64,000 nt of DNA from Euglena gracilis (Eukaryota > Euglenida > Euglenophyceae > Euglenales): positions 59,923,564 to 59,987,563 of the forward strand of contig CP154955.1 in NCBI GenBank assembly GCA_039621445.1, written 5' to 3'. A model generated the notes under the pieces. The model ran no database searches and was not told the origin of the DNA. It saw only the letters and a program-made list of their open reading frames with translations. Each line of letters starts with the position of its first letter. The stretch's first letter is position 1. The translations under genes and the position numbers were made by a program. Below, one piece after another: positions 1-9,999 of this stretch.

Positions 1-807
1 GGGTTCGAAAGTGAAGTCCAAAAAAAGTCCCCCCCCCCCAAAGCCAGTTTGCTTTGGACCGCTTTCGGGTAGTGCCCAAGTCAATGGCACACGAGGATCC
101 AAAACCATGGTCCAACATGTGCACTTGAATTGGGGGGAGGGGCAGGCAAACCATCTCCGGCTAGGTCAGCAAGGAGAGAGGTCCTTGTGAGGACAGGTAG
201 CCGAGTATGGAGGTTGGAGGACAGTTTCCTCTTGCGGTTTTTTTTTCTTGCGATTTTCTCTGAATATCAAATGCAGAAAAAAGACAAACAGTTATTCAAA
301 AATAACTGCTCAACGAGAACTCCGAATGAATGAAAGTGATGATTTCCCAAGAGCCCACGTCAAGGATGTAGAAATTTTGCAGGTTATATATAATTAGTAT
401 TAAAAATAGTTAAATTTAATGAATAAGTAAAAACTAGTAGTTATTAGTAATTATCAATTAAATGAAAAAATTAGTAATTGTACTATGTATGAATAAATTG
501 TAAAGTACCTGCCCCCCCCCCTGTCGTTCGACCACCCCTCATTTACCCCCCCCCCCCGGTCGCAGGTTGCAGGAATCCAGTTGTACGACAAGGGGGGGGG
601 GGCGGGTAGTTGAAATTGGTGTCAGAAACCTCTGCTGCTGCAACCTCCAGGGAATTTTTTTGTGGCGATGATATGTTTCTTTGTGGCAAAATGTGACGGG
701 AATGGCTGGTTTGCCAACCCATCCCGGCCCCGCCACACCTCAGCCAGGCACTGCAAAAAAGAAAAACACCCAAACAGCCCCAGCAGGTGGGGGCCGTAAA
801 TTACATA

Positions 808-958
808 CCTCCCCCCCTTGTCTACTAAGCGAAGCGCCGGATTTTTTTTGAGTTTGTCTAAGCACCACCCCCTGGTTCTTACCCATATTTTGGCAAAATA
901 AGCACCCCCCCCCCGGTTCTTACCCATCTTTTCCGGTGCTTAGACAGGGGGGGGGAGG
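808..958. mobile_element. TA-flanked poly-C TIR element, family TTGTCTA
   Basis: This is a 151-bp element starting CCTCCCCCCCTTGTCTA and ending TTAGACAGGGGGGGGGAGG, flanked by TA on both sides (806-807 and 959-960). The inside repeats the phrase GGTTCTTACCCAT twice. A larger relative lies at 23242-23588. The TA flanks and CTCCC-type ends resemble Stowaway/mariner MITEs. There is no coding capacity. Confidence 0.8.
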
Positions 959-1136
959 TAATAAAAGGCAACAGTTTGATGAGTAACGACTCCGGAGCCG
1001 GGAGTTGTTGTTAATTGTAACCCCCCCCCAATTGGAAGCCCCCGGGGCTACTATTCGGTCACTCTGCGGAAAACCCGAGGGGGGGCTTGTAATTGGGTAC
1101 CCTTTGTCTAAAGGAAAGAACTCAGCCAGTGGCCGG

Positions 1137-1300
1137 TTCGAGGATCGAACGGGGTCCAAATTTAAAAATTGCAAGACGCATTTTTTCGAATTTTGGGTGG
1201 ATCGGCCTTGTTTCAAAGGTACCACATGTCAGTTCTGTTCCTGATGTCGACCTGTTTTCGGGGAGATTTTTTCAGGGTTTTCACCATTTTTCGGAACATT
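1137..1300 (+). repeat. Dispersed repeat core (TCGAAC ... GGGTGGAT)
   Basis: This is a degenerate copy of a roughly 150-bp core found many times in the window, at about 8247, 10840, 14390, 42150, 45650, 48350, 50500, 51895, 52440 and 54945. Shared landmarks are a TCGAAC box near the start, GTCGAAAAACAC, GGGTGGAT, GTGTTCCA, TGCCAGAAA and a final GACCTGTTTTCGC. Complete hAT-like copies at 14302-14617 and 48258-48562 contain the same core, so this is probably a decayed copy. Confidence 0.55.
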
Positions 1301-1562
1301 TTGGTCAACTTTGTCGGCCGGCTTGGTCGGGGGGGGGCTTCTATTTTGGGGGGGGTTGTTATTTGGGGGGGGGGGGTTCTCATTGGGGGGTTTAGTTTCA
1401 ATTTGTATTGGTTTTTTTTTTGCAGGGCAGTAGGTGATTGATTTTAACACCGAAACCGCCAGCTTATGGAGTCAACACGGCACAGGCGAATGACCGAGGC
1501 ATGCCCGACCAAGCCCCCGGCGGCTGGCACAACAGTGGTGGGAAAAGTGGTGGTCAAGGCAG

Positions 1563-1751
1563 GGTCTCACGGCCTGTGCTGCGGCCGCCTCGGGGTGGTG
1601 GCGGCGGAGCGCGCGGCGCGCAAGACGCTGCAGCTGTTCATGACGGCCGGCAACCCGACCCCGCCGCCGCCGCCGCCATCCCCGCCGGCGCCGTCTCCGC
1701 TGCCCCCCACCCCGCCCCCGGACGTGCGGCCCACCCCCGAACCGCCCAAGG
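1563..1751 (+). CDS. Candidate exon, Pro-rich protein
   Basis: An open GC-rich block follows the AG at 1561-1562 and reads LCCGRLGVVAAERAARKT..., then a Pro-rich stretch. Nearly every codon in the first half ends in G or C, and the block ends near a possible GT donor at 1752. The reading is a short basic/helical part followed by a PPPPPPSPP linker of about 30 residues. No domain is recognised. The neighbouring candidate exon at 2906 is also Pro/Ala-rich, so both may belong to one low-complexity protein region. Exact ends are inferred. Confidence 0.5.
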
Positions 1752-2537
1752 GTCCCACAGGGGCGCCCCCTCTCTTTGGACGAAGCCTGGAAACTTTGTG
1801 GCCGTTTTCATCTTTTTGGAATATCACGCTGAGGTAATTGTTGATTATAATTTGTTCATATTCATAACCATTGCTATTGCCATAATCATGACTATTCATC
1901 ATCATAATTTTTTTTGTAATCATATTGTGGGGGAAACGATTGATCTTTTGAGTTTTCAAAATTCCCGTCCAATGATTGCTGCTGCATCGACCCATAATAC
2001 TTGTTATTAAGTGTCACAGGTTGGTGCTCATGGACTTGCCAGGCCGATTTCCCACTGGAAGGAGTAACACCCCTGGAGTTGTCGTCTTCTGACTGTTGGA
2101 CTAGTTGGACTGTTGGACTACTTAAACTAAATTTGTTGTTGTCCCAGGTCCCTGAGGGGGGTTGGGGGGGTTGGTTTTATTCCTTGACCCCCTGGTCCAG
2201 GAAAAAAAACCCCGCACACCCTCCTTTTATCGAACCCTGACCAACCTTTTTGCGATAAAAACGAACTTTTTTTGAAAGAAAAACACAAAGCAATGGACGT
2301 TCGAAACAGTGTGGTTTGTAGCTCGTTTGGTTTGTGGCCCAGTTACCCCCCCCCGACCCCCCGAGGGACTGTCATGCCCAAGAACCTGTCAGGGTCCCGG
2401 GAGCACCCAATTTCGACCCCCAAATTTTTTCCCGGTGCCGAAGGCGCCGGGTGGAAATTTGTAAAAAAAATGCTGTGGTGGTTGGGGGGGTCGACCCCCC
2501 CCCCACCAGGCCTTCCCATTCTGCCCTGGGGGGGTTA
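1752..2537. other. Intron-like stretch with decayed element ends
   Basis: There are no exons here. It holds AT-rich sequence, a remnant of the TTATATCGAACCCTG family end near 2227, a C-run hairpin near 2345-2400 that resembles the GGGACTGTCATGCCC family, and a probable right end of the GGCTTCCCATCC family near 2505-2530. Confidence 0.45.
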
Positions 2538-2894
2538 CCTACCTCCCCCCCCCCCGGGAAACTGTCATGCCCGAGAACCTGTCAGGGTCCCGCCCGGGAA
2601 ACTGTCAGGGTCCCCGGTACCGGCCAACCTGTCAGCATAGGAAGTTGTCAGGGTCCCCGGTACTGGCCAACCTGTCAGTATAGGAAGTTGTCAGGGTCCT
2701 CGGTACCGGCCAACCTGTCAGGGTCATTTTTCATAGACTTTCCCTTGAAATGCCCTACCCGGGAAACTGTCAGGGTCCCGCCCGGGAAACTGTCAGGGTC
2801 CCCGGTACTGGCCAACCTGTCAGTATAGGAAGTTGTCAGGGTCCCCGGTACCGGCCAACCTGTCAGGTGACAGTTTCCCGGGGGGGGGGGTAGG
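2538..2894. mobile_element. TA-flanked TIR element, GGGAAACTGTCA family
   Basis: The left end is CCTACCTCCCC... running into GGGAAACTGTCA. The right end is TGACAGTTTCCC with a G run and GGTAGG. TA flanks both sides. The inside is a series of GGAAACTGTCAGGGTCC and CCAACCTGTCAG phrases. Other copies lie at 7200-7487 and 22413-22524. Eleven bases after its right end the exon-like block at 2906 begins, so the element lies directly at a predicted 3' splice site. Confidence 0.8.
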
Positions 2895-2905
2895 TAGGTT
2901 GGCAG

Positions 2906-3094
2906 GAAGTGTCTCCGCCGGGGCCGCCTCGCGCCAAAGCCCCCGCTGCGGCACCCCCGCGGCCCCCCGCGGCCGCCGCCGCCGCCCCGCCCGCCCTCCC
3001 CGCCCCCCACCGCGGCAGCAGCGCGGCGTCCTCCTCCCCGGCGCTGCGCCGGGCGCTGGTGCGGGTCCTGGCCAGGGGCCTTTGCCTGCGGACG
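2906..3094 (+). CDS. Candidate exon, Ala/Pro-rich with a helical tail
   Basis: After GGTTGGCAG the frame reads EVSPPGPPRAKAPAAAPP..., then a Ser-rich turn, then SPALRRALVRVLARGLCLRT. Codons are strongly G/C-ending. The C-terminal 20 residues are amphipathic and basic. No family is recognised. The downstream end is uncertain because no clear GT donor follows before a G run. The exon is immediately downstream of a TIR element. Confidence 0.5.
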
Positions 3095-3095
3095 A

Positions 3096-3285
3096 GGGGG
3101 GGGGGCAAGTGTTGCGCAGAGTTGCTCACCCAGCCAGGGGGAGCAACACAAGGGCGCTGGTGTAAGGGGTCCCTGGCCACTCACCACACAGCAAACTGGG
3201 CCAGAAGCGAAGTTAGCGCCGGCCATGAACAGACAAGAAGCCTTAGTGCAACTCGGGGGGGGGGGGCAAGTGGCCAACTCACTCC
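3096..3285 (+). repeat. Dispersed repeat, copy 1 (inverted copy at 56690-56850)
   Basis: Landmarks such as CAAACTGGGCCAGAAGCGAA, GGGGTCCCTGGCCACTCACC and AAGAAGCCTTAGTGCAAC recur in reverse orientation at about 56690-56850. Both copies are bounded by a G or C run. The two copies sit in predicted introns of different genes. No TIR was worked out. Confidence 0.7.
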
Positions 3286-4268
3286 GCTGCGCGAGGTCGG
3301 GGGCAGGGCCCTCCCGTGACCCCTGTGCGTCCTGTTTTTCAGCTGCCAGGATTGTTGGGAGTTTGGGGTGCGTTATGAGGTATTTGCTTGCTGGCTTTCG
3401 TCCTCTTCTTTTTTTTTTGCTAAAAAAGAAGCCTGTGTGGACACAGGTTCTCTTTTTCTTGAACAAGTGTACTGTTGTGTGTCACGTTTTTTTTTTTGGC
3501 TCCCCTGAGTTGTCATGTCTGTGGGGTTGCCATCTTCCATGGAAAGCTGTCATCTTAGGTCCGTACTGCTTGACGTGTCCTGTTGGAAAGTGCACCAAGA
3601 GGCCTGTTCAAACCCAGCTTTGTTTGCCTGATGTCAGGACCTTTTTTTCATCCATGCTGCATTTGCTTTGGGTGGTTTGTAACCCCCTGTCAAGCTACTG
3701 GATTTGTGTATTCCACCATCCACCAGGTCTTGCACATTTTTTTAAAGGTCACCTTCACAGGAAACACGTTCTCCGTGGATTCTTGTGAGTTATATGTGGA
3801 AACTTTATTGCAGAAAAACTTGAAGTTTGATTTGATGAGATTTTGTGGTTTCGTTATTTCCAACATCCTGGTGATTCCAAATTAAAACGTTGACCCCAGG
3901 AATGAGGGAAGATTCCCTTTTTTGGCGCAAAATGCCGGATATCTCTCCAGCCAGGTTATCCATCGGCCCTATGCCCCCCCCCCCCGGGTGCTTGATGTTC
4001 ACCCTACACGCGTCCCCGCTTCTCACCCATGATTTTTTGTTTCTTGCCCGTGACTTTGGGTTCTCACCCTTGGGGTAGGGACCAGGTCGCCAATGGTTTC
4101 TCCAGTGCCCCTGCAGGAGGTCAGCAGTCAATCGGGGTGGCCAATCCCCCGGCCCAAACAGCAAACAGGGCCAAGGAGTCAAGGGCAAAACAAAAACAAA
4201 AACAAACAAACAAACAAACAAACAAACAAAATAAAACCAAAAACACTAAACAGTCAAAACTAAAACTA
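3286..4268. other. Intron-like stretch
   Basis: There are no convincing exons. It contains T-rich sequence, a C run at 3976-3987 and an (AAAC)n microsatellite at about 4194-4231. Confidence 0.5.
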
Positions 4269-4455
4269 AAACAGTGCAACAAAGCGCGCTGGGGACCGCG
4301 GCGGTGCTCCGGGCGGACGCCCGGCAGGCGGGGGCGGCCCCGCGGAGCCCGGGCCCCTGTGGCCGGCGAAGGACCTGGCGCTGCTGCAGCACCAGGAGCT
4401 GGCCCTGCGCCGCCCCGGGCTCCGCCTGCCCCCTCTCCCCGGGGCCCTATGGGCG
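4269..4455 (+). CDS. Candidate exon with an apparent frameshift
   Basis: The first half is best read as QQSALGTAAVLRADARQA. The second half, one frame over, reads LWPAKDLALLQHQELALRR. Each half has strong G/C third positions only in its own frame, and the switch falls in a run of G and C near 4335-4350. A homopolymer miscount in the assembly, a real frameshift or a cryptic splice would all explain this. The predicted peptide is helical and Gln/Leu-rich, with no known domain. Confidence 0.45.
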
Positions 4456-4646
4456 GTGGGTGGGTGGGGTCTGACCCCCCCCCACCAGGCTTCCCTGTCT
4501 TTCCGGGAGGGATTTTTGGGTCAAACTTTCCTTCGCCGCCGAAGGTATTTTTCCTTGCGCGGTAGCGTGGCAGGTGGGGGTCGACCCCCCCCTCCACCTC
4601 CCAGGTGGGGTGCGGTCCGGTCCCCCCCCCCACGTCTTCCGGTCGT

Positions 4647-5048
4647 AACCCCCCCCCTAATAAGTGCACGGGTGCGCGCATTTTAAGGACGTAGTTTCGG
4701 ACCCGAAGGGGTGCGAACTTATTAGGGCAGTGCGCACTTTTTTGGGCAAAGCCAAAAATACTGACATGACCCCCACTCTTTTTCAATTTTCCCCCAATTT
4801 TTTGATTTCAAGCTATGAGTCAAGTGATTATGTGTCAAATGTGTCAAATTTGGGCTTGGACGATAGAAATATTTTAGTCTGAGAAGGACAGTTCTGAGAT
4901 TTGTGTGTGCTTTCCGACCTGAGATATGACGGTGATTTCTCCTTGGGGGGGTGCGCACTTTTTAGGGAGGTAGTTTCGGACCCTTGGGGGTGCGCACTTA
5001 TTAGGGCACTGCGCACAATTAGGGCCTGCGCACTTATTAGGGGGGGTT
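4647..5048. mobile_element. TIR element, CTAATAAGTGCAC family
   Basis: The left end is AACCCCCCCCCTAATAAGTGCAC-like and the right end GCGCACTTATTAGGGGGGGTT. Inside there are repeated GTGCGCACTTATTAGGG and GTAGTTTCGGACCC phrases. A related element with CATTTAAGTGCAC ends lies near 50163-50344. Target duplication is unclear. There is no coding capacity. Confidence 0.65.
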
Positions 5049-5512
5049 TAATGCCTCTGCCTCCCTGCCCAACACCCCCCACTTTCTCCCCCACTTCCAC
5101 CCAACCCCCCCCCCCCCACGATGTCCTTCTCAGGGGGGAAGGACTCCACAGGCGGACAGGCCTGAGCAGGAATCCTGGCCCCACCTCAGCCCCACCGGGT
5201 TTCCAAAAGGGATCCACTGCCTGGCTATTTGAATGTGTGAGAGCTCGTCCGCTTGTGCTGAGCAGTTTGAATGATAGAAAGTGGCTTCGTGGTGAAGGCT
5301 GGGCTTGATTATTTATGATGTGTCTGTGTGCATGTGTGTGCAGGTGTGTGAGTGTGTGTATGTGTGTACGTATGAGGTGTGTGCTGGCAATGTTGATGAT
5401 TCCTAATAGCTTCCTCAGAGATGATGAAGCGGGGCGATTCCTATTGGGAGGTGATGCCCAATTGGGTCTGATGCCCATCCTTTTGTTTCCCTGCCTGGTG
5501 TGTTCTCAAGAG
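5049..5512. other. Intron-like stretch
   Basis: It holds a C run at about 5106-5118, a GT-rich patch at 5318-5375 and pyrimidine-rich sequence leading to the AG at 5511-5512. No exon is seen. Confidence 0.5.
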
Positions 5513-5661
5513 GAGCCCAGCCTCCGGTCTGCGCTGGGGAAGGAGGCGACGGAGCGGCACCGCCTCGCATTCAAGATATACCGTGCGGTGCTGGAGACGG
5601 CGGGTGTTGGGCCTGAGGACGAGCAGCGGCTGCTACAGGAGGAGGAGGCGGCCACCCCACC
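5513..5661 (+). CDS. Candidate exon, charged helical protein
   Basis: After the AG at 5511-5512 the frame reads EPSLRSALGKEATERHRLAF, continues KIYRAVLETAGVGPEDEQRL and ends in an acidic LLQEEEAATPP. The exon ends exactly at a GT (5662) that opens a long GT microsatellite intron. Composition is ordinary protein (Leu, Glu, Arg, Ala), strongly helical and with no low-complexity bias, so this is one of the clearest exons in the first 10 kb. No domain is recognised. It starts in phase 0 and leaves two bases of a split codon. Confidence 0.7.
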
Positions 5662-5930
5662 GTGTGTGCAACACACACTTTTGTATGTGTGTGTGTTTTG
5701 TGTGTGTGGTGTGGTGTGTGGTGTGGTGTGTGTGTGTGTGTGTGTGGTGTGTGTGTGTGTGGCGTGTGGTGTGTGGCGTGTGGCGTGTGCGTGTATGGCA
5801 TGTGGTGTGTGGTGTGTGGTGTGGTGTGTGTGTGTGGTGTGTGGTGTGTGGTGTGTGGTGTGTGGTGTGTGGTGTGTGGTGTGTGGTGTGTGGTGTGGTG
5901 TGTGTGGTGTGTGTGTGTGGTGCTGGGTGT
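5662..5930 (+). repeat. GT microsatellite opening an intron
   Basis: A (GT)n/(GTGTGTG)n tract with GC interruptions starts at the predicted donor. It produces long cysteine/valine-rich open frames on both strands that are artefacts of the repeat. Confidence 0.9.
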
Positions 5931-5986
5931 AGTGCGTGGCATGCTCATTTCAAGGAAAGGTAAGGCCAGTGTGAGAATGGAGTGAG

Positions 5987-6111
5987 ACCTCGGGCCGCCC
6001 GGCGGGGTGTTGGCGGTGGCCCGGCACGCCCTCGCGGCGCAGCAGGACACGGCCCTCGTCACCGCGTGGTGGGCATGGCCGGGGCCGCCCTGGCCGGCCC
6101 GCGCCACACCA
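5987..6111 (+). CDS. Candidate exon, helical Ala/Trp-rich
   Basis: The frame reads VLAVARHALAAQQDTALVTA followed by WWAWPGPPWPARAT, with nearly all codons ending in G or C. It follows AG at 5985-5986 and ends at a GT at 6112. The phase does not match the preceding candidate exon, so another exon may be missing or one boundary is wrong. Function unknown. Confidence 0.55.
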
Positions 6112-6268
6112 GTGGAATCAGTCCACAATCTAAGACAATGGTTCCCCTTCCATCCAACTTGTCAGTCCCACTCACCCAAGCTCCGTTTTAACTCAGAACA
6201 ACATCCCGGGGTGGGAGGGTTGGTCTGGGGCGACTGCGGGGGGGGGTCCTGTGCCAGGCTGGGTAGGG

Positions 6269-6669
6269 CAGGGTTGGATGGGAAGCCCTTCGGTATTGAG
6301 GTAGGTGGTAGGGGGGCGTCCCGACCACCCCCCCCCCCCTAGATGTTGGGAGGGGGGTCCGGAAAATAGCAGAAAATTTTCTTCCGGCGCTGCGCAAAAA
6401 CACCCCCTTTTGCTGACTTTTGGACATATTGCCCATTTTTTGATGTGTTGGTGTTTTCCCCCAAAAAAGTGTTCAAAAGATTTCAAAAAATGAGCATTTT
6501 TGGATCGATTTTCAAAGAAAAATCAGGGATTTTCGACCGATTTTCGACCCAATTTCCGGCCCTTTGCCCGTCCATGAAATTGAAAAATTTTCGGCCCACC
6601 CCCCCCCCCTCTGCGTCGGGAGGGGGGGTCCGACCCACCCCCCCCCTCAAGGCTTCCCATCCAACCCTG
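6269..6669. mobile_element. hAT-like MITE, CAGGGTTGGATGGGAAGCC family
   Basis: This 401-bp element has near-perfect 19-bp TIRs (CAGGGTTGGATGGGAAGCC at the left, GGCTTCCCATCCAACCCTG at the right) and a perfect 8-bp target duplication GGGTAGGG (6261-6268 and 6670-6677). CAGGG ends with 8-bp duplications are the hAT signature. The interior is non-coding and rich in AAAATTTTC. A left-end copy lies near 34603. Confidence 0.92.
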
Positions 6670-7079
6670 GGGTAGGGGCAGGGATTCCCTCTGATTCGTG
6701 GCACGAATACTCACGAATAATCACAAATAATCACGAATCACCACAAATTTCGGATTTTTCAAAAACCACGAACAATCACGAATATCACGAATAATCCACA
6801 AATGATATTTTTTTCTTTGGAAAATTTTTTTCTTTACTACTGTTGCCCGGCCCAAAAGGCGGCGAGACAATCGTGGGCATTTTCAGAAAACCGAGCAAAC
6901 CACAAAAATTCACAATTTCCACAGCCAAAGAGTGGGTTTTTAGCTCTTTTGTTTGCGAACAGGCTTCTTTTTAAGACCCCCGGGGTGGGGAGAGGGGGTC
7001 CCCCCACCCTAGCCCGGCGCGGGACCCCCCATTCAGCATTCGGAACTTTATTTTAGCTTTATTTTTTTTTATTTAGAAA

Positions 7080-7154
7080 ATGTCTTCTTCGGATTCTGAT
7101 GGCAAATCACAATCTACTGCTGCAGCTGCAGCCATGGAAGTGAAGATGAAGTAA
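7080..7154 (+). pseudogene. Possible N-terminal remnant of an element-encoded protein
   Basis: A 24-codon ORF reads MSSSDSDGKSQSTAAAAAME and ends VKMK-stop. The Ser/Asp-rich start followed by a poly-Ala run looks like a genuine protein N-terminus and lies inside the 6679-7672 hAT-like element. I infer a first exon left by internal deletion, but chance cannot be excluded. Confidence 0.35.
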
Positions 7155-7199
7155 TGGGTTTTTGTAGGCAATGGAACCCTCACACAAGGATGATGCATA

Positions 7200-7487
7200 C
7201 CTACCCCCCCCCCCAGGAAACTGTCATGCCCGAGAACCTGTCAGGGTCCCGCCCGGGAAACTGTCAGGGTCCCCGATACCGGCCAACCTGTCAGTATAGG
7301 AAGTTGTCAGGGTCCCCGGTACTGGCCAACCTGTCAGGGTCATTTTTCATTGACTTTCCCTTGAAATGCCCTACCCGGGAAACTGTCAGGGTCCCTGGTA
7401 CCGGCCAACCTGTCATGATAGGAAGTTGTCAGGGTTCCCGGTACTGGCCAACCTGTCAGGTGATAGTTTCCCGGGGGGGGGGGTAGG
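7200..7487. mobile_element. TA-flanked TIR element, GGGAAACTGTCA family (nested)
   Basis: The left end is CCTACCCCCCCCCCC then AGGAAACTGTCATGCCCGAG. The right end is GATAGTTTCCC plus a G run and TAGG. TA lies on each side (7198-7199 and 7488-7489). Its body matches 2538-2894 closely. It is inserted inside the 6679-7672 element, so it is the younger insertion. Confidence 0.8.
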
Positions 7488-7672
7488 TAGGTGCAAAGTT
7501 TTTTTTTATCTCAAAAAGCATTGTTCTTCCTGCCGCCATCCTAGCACTCCATCATTTAGCTGAAAACTGGGCTAATTTCTGGCACCACGAATAAGCACAA
7601 ATAGTCACGAATAATCACGAATAACCACGAATGAAAATGCCGGCCCCAGCCACAAATGGGAGGGAAACCCTG

Positions 7673-8769
7673 GTAGGGGGCTTCCGGGGGGTCTTCAAAT
7701 GAAGCCTGTGGCCCCGGGGGAAACTGTCCTCTGTCCTCCACACTCGGTGGCCTGTCCTCTTGGAAGTTGTCTCTTACCTTTTCCACTCTTACCTGCCTCC
7801 TGACAATTTTTTTTGCATAATTTTCACAGTTTCACTTTTGAAAATGAATTTTTTGAAGGTGACAAATGGAGCACATTGTTTTTTTTTATGACCACGTTTC
7901 GCCCTAATTTTTTTTGGGTTTTTGTGTCATCGTGGGGGAGGAAAAATGTCCATTTCGTTTCACCTGACCTGCCTGGGAGACTGTCGCCAACTCCATACTT
8001 GCGGGCATGAATAGAGATAGATCCCGAGGGGTTGGTGCCCCCCCCCCAGGAGTTTGGGCGAATTTGGGTCCCGTGCTGTCGGGCTCCTCAAATGTTGAAA
8101 CTTCCACTAAGAGGGATTTGTCTCATAGACTCGTACAAGCTGACTTCCAGGCATGATTTTTTAGGCAGAAATTTTTGAAAAAAGTTGAGGGTTTTAACTT
8201 TAATTCAAATTAATTGGAATTTCTAATTTGATATTCCTCTTTCCAAGGGCCGGTCCAAGAGCGTTCCAGACATCGAACAGGGTTCCCAATCAAAAGTCGA
8301 AAAACACATTATCTGCTTTGACAGTGCAGTAGACAGTGTTCCAAGGATGCCAGAAAACATTCTCCTTCCTGGGGTTGGCTTGTTTTTGCTGAGAGTCGAC
8401 TTCCAACCTTTGTTGGCGAGCCGACTTCCCTTTGCCAGGTTGGAGAGAGTTTGCCAGTCCGAATTTTTTAAGGTATTCTAAGGGGTTTCGAGTTTTCTCT
8501 CAGGGAAGAAAAAAAGCTTTGCCTTTCAAAAAAAATGAATAATTAAAATTAAAAATTATAAAATCAAAATCTTTTTAAAAAACTTAAAATTGTAAATTTT
8601 GAAATTTTCAGATTTTCAATTTAAATTGGAAATCTTGAAAAATATAAAATATTAATCAATAATATGAATATATAAATTTAGTTTTCTGTGAATTTGCAAA
8701 AAATAAAAAATGCATTTCAAAATAGCACAACGTTCCTGGCGCAGCCAGGAACGTTAAATCATTCACGGT
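7673..8769. other. Intron-like stretch
   Basis: There is no exon. It contains a CCTGTCCTC repeat patch (7718-7765), a copy of the dispersed TCGAAC core (about 8247-8420) and a very AT-rich block (8520-8700). Confidence 0.5.
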
Positions 8770-9029
8770 CTTGGCTGCTCCATGCCGCACTGGAATGAAC
8801 CGCCAGATGGTTTCTTCCTCATGCCTCACCGGCGAAGAAACGACAGGCCCCCCCCAGGGCGGCCCCGGCCCGGGCACAACACGTACCACCGCAGCCTCCG
8901 CCCGGAGCCATCCCCCCGCTGACCCTTCTGACGCCTCCCCGCTGACCCCCTGTGGGCGGAACAGCCTTTTGTCTCCGAGAAGGGCGAGGCCAGCTCAGGA
9001 GCCTGCGGTCCCCCTCGGGGCTGTAAACC
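8770..9029 (+). CDS. Candidate exon, Gly/Pro/Thr-rich
   Basis: One frame stays open across the block and reads ETTGPPQGGPGPGTTRTTAA, continuing to PRRARPAQEPAVPLGA, with G/C-rich third positions in the second half. It stops at GGGGCT followed by GTAAAC, where a TIR-family sequence (AACAGAAGCACAGG) begins. A second frame (MPHWNEPPDGFFLMPHRRRN) looks equally protein-like until it meets TGA near 8921, so the frame is not settled. Confidence 0.4.
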
Positions 9030-9290
9030 CCCCCAACAGAAGCACAGGTGCGCTAACGGCGGACCGCCGTCTCCGGCGGTGGGATGTGCGCTTCTATTTG
9101 GACCCTACCTGTGCAATTTTTGTTGATTTCTTTTAGAGATCTCATCAAAATGGGGGGTGCATTTGTAGCGGACTGCCGCCTTCGGCGGCGGGGGGGGGTG
9201 CGCTTTTATTTGGACCCCTCTTTTGGCATGTGTTTGAAGTTCATTAATTCCCGATGCATCACCTTGTATGCGCTGCGGGAGGGGGGGCAG
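9030..9290. mobile_element. Partial TIR element, AGAAGCAC family
   Basis: It begins GTAAACCCCCCCAACAGAAGCAC and contains the family's GCGGACCGCCG...CGGCGG hairpins and the phrase GCTTTTATTTGGACCC. The right end is not clear. More complete relatives lie at 46401-46575 and about 55135-55362, and a partial one at 25405-25520. Confidence 0.55.
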
Positions 9291-9917
9291 ACGCAACATC
9301 AGCCCTTAAAAAACAGGTCAGGTGACACACAAAAAAATGCAAATACAGAAGTTTCATGCATTTTTGGGGTTCGTGCGTAACAAAGAAATTCACAGAAAGT
9401 TTAACCTGATTTTTTTGCTCTATGGTTGAGTTCAAAAACATGTAATTTGTTTGAGCAAGAATCAAGAATGACAAAAAGCAAGAAAAAATGGACAGAAATG
9501 CAAAAAAAAAACTGAATTGAAGTTGAATTTCATTGCCCAGCCGAAACAAAAGGCGAATGATAACAGAAAAACCCTTGTATAACAGAAGGAAACTTTCCCA
9601 AAAAATGATCGTCCCTCCAACTTAAAAAGCATCCAGCTGCATCAGGCCAGAATCTGGGATCTATAATCTCTGTCTTTCTTTTGCAACATGATCCAAATCC
9701 CTTGGAAAACTTAATTGTTAAAATATTTTTTCGCACAAAAAACTGGTTTTCCATGCAATAAGTCTTCAAAAACGATTTATTTCTCCTGTGTGAATTATTC
9801 ATTTCCAGTTTGCCTTCGGATTGAAGAGGGAGTGAAACGTGTTCCCTCCAGTGCACGACATTGTTTTCTCTTGATACTGAGAATACAATTACACAATCAC
9901 TCAAAACTTATTCCCAG
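9291..9917. other. Intron-like AT-rich stretch
   Basis: There are no exons or TIR elements I can define. It is AT-rich with pyrimidine-rich sequence leading to TTCCCAG at 9911-9917. Confidence 0.5.
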
Positions 9918-9999
9918 GTGAGCTGCTACGATGAACGGAAGATGCTTCAGGGCAAACCGATTCCGTTCCCGGTATCAGACCCGTTGGAGCACCTCTTGG
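9918..9999 (+). CDS. Candidate exon
   Basis: After TTCCCAG the frame reads VSCYDERKMLQGKPIPFPVS and then DPLEHLL before a run of G. The residue mix (Tyr, Asp, Lys, Met, Phe) is that of an ordinary globular protein. The downstream boundary is masked by the G run. No family is assigned. Confidence 0.55.

Larger units (their letters stand above)
1..1562. other. Non-coding stretch with repeats
   Basis: I see no convincing exon here. The stretch holds long C and G runs (about 511-600, 1021-1090, 1328-1390), an AT-rich block at 370-500, a complete small TIR element at 808-958 and a copy of a dispersed repeat core at about 1137-1300. Open frames are short and lack the third-position G/C bias seen in the exon blocks. 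Confidence 0.6.
6679..7672. mobile_element. hAT-like element with CACGAATAAT repeats
   Basis: The ends are CAGGGATTCCCTCTGATTCG and the inverted CCCATTTGTGGC...GGGAAACCCTG (about 19 of 24 matching). The 7-bp GTAGGGG flanks both ends. Both subterminal regions carry tandem CACGAATAAT repeats (6702-6800 and 7588-7632), as transposase-binding sites often do. It is inserted immediately beside the element at 6269-6669 and carries another element (7200-7487) inside it. A 24-codon ORF at 7080 may be a transposase remnant. Confidence 0.75.

Noticed and set aside
2675-3466. 263-codon minus-strand ORF
   Set aside because: It runs through a TIR element and a dispersed repeat. The GC-rich part is better read on the + strand.
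5662-5985. Cys/Val-rich and His/Thr-rich ORFs
   Set aside because: They are translations of GT/CA microsatellites. The same applies at 28021-28349, 53130-53460, 53649-54300 and 63036-63458.
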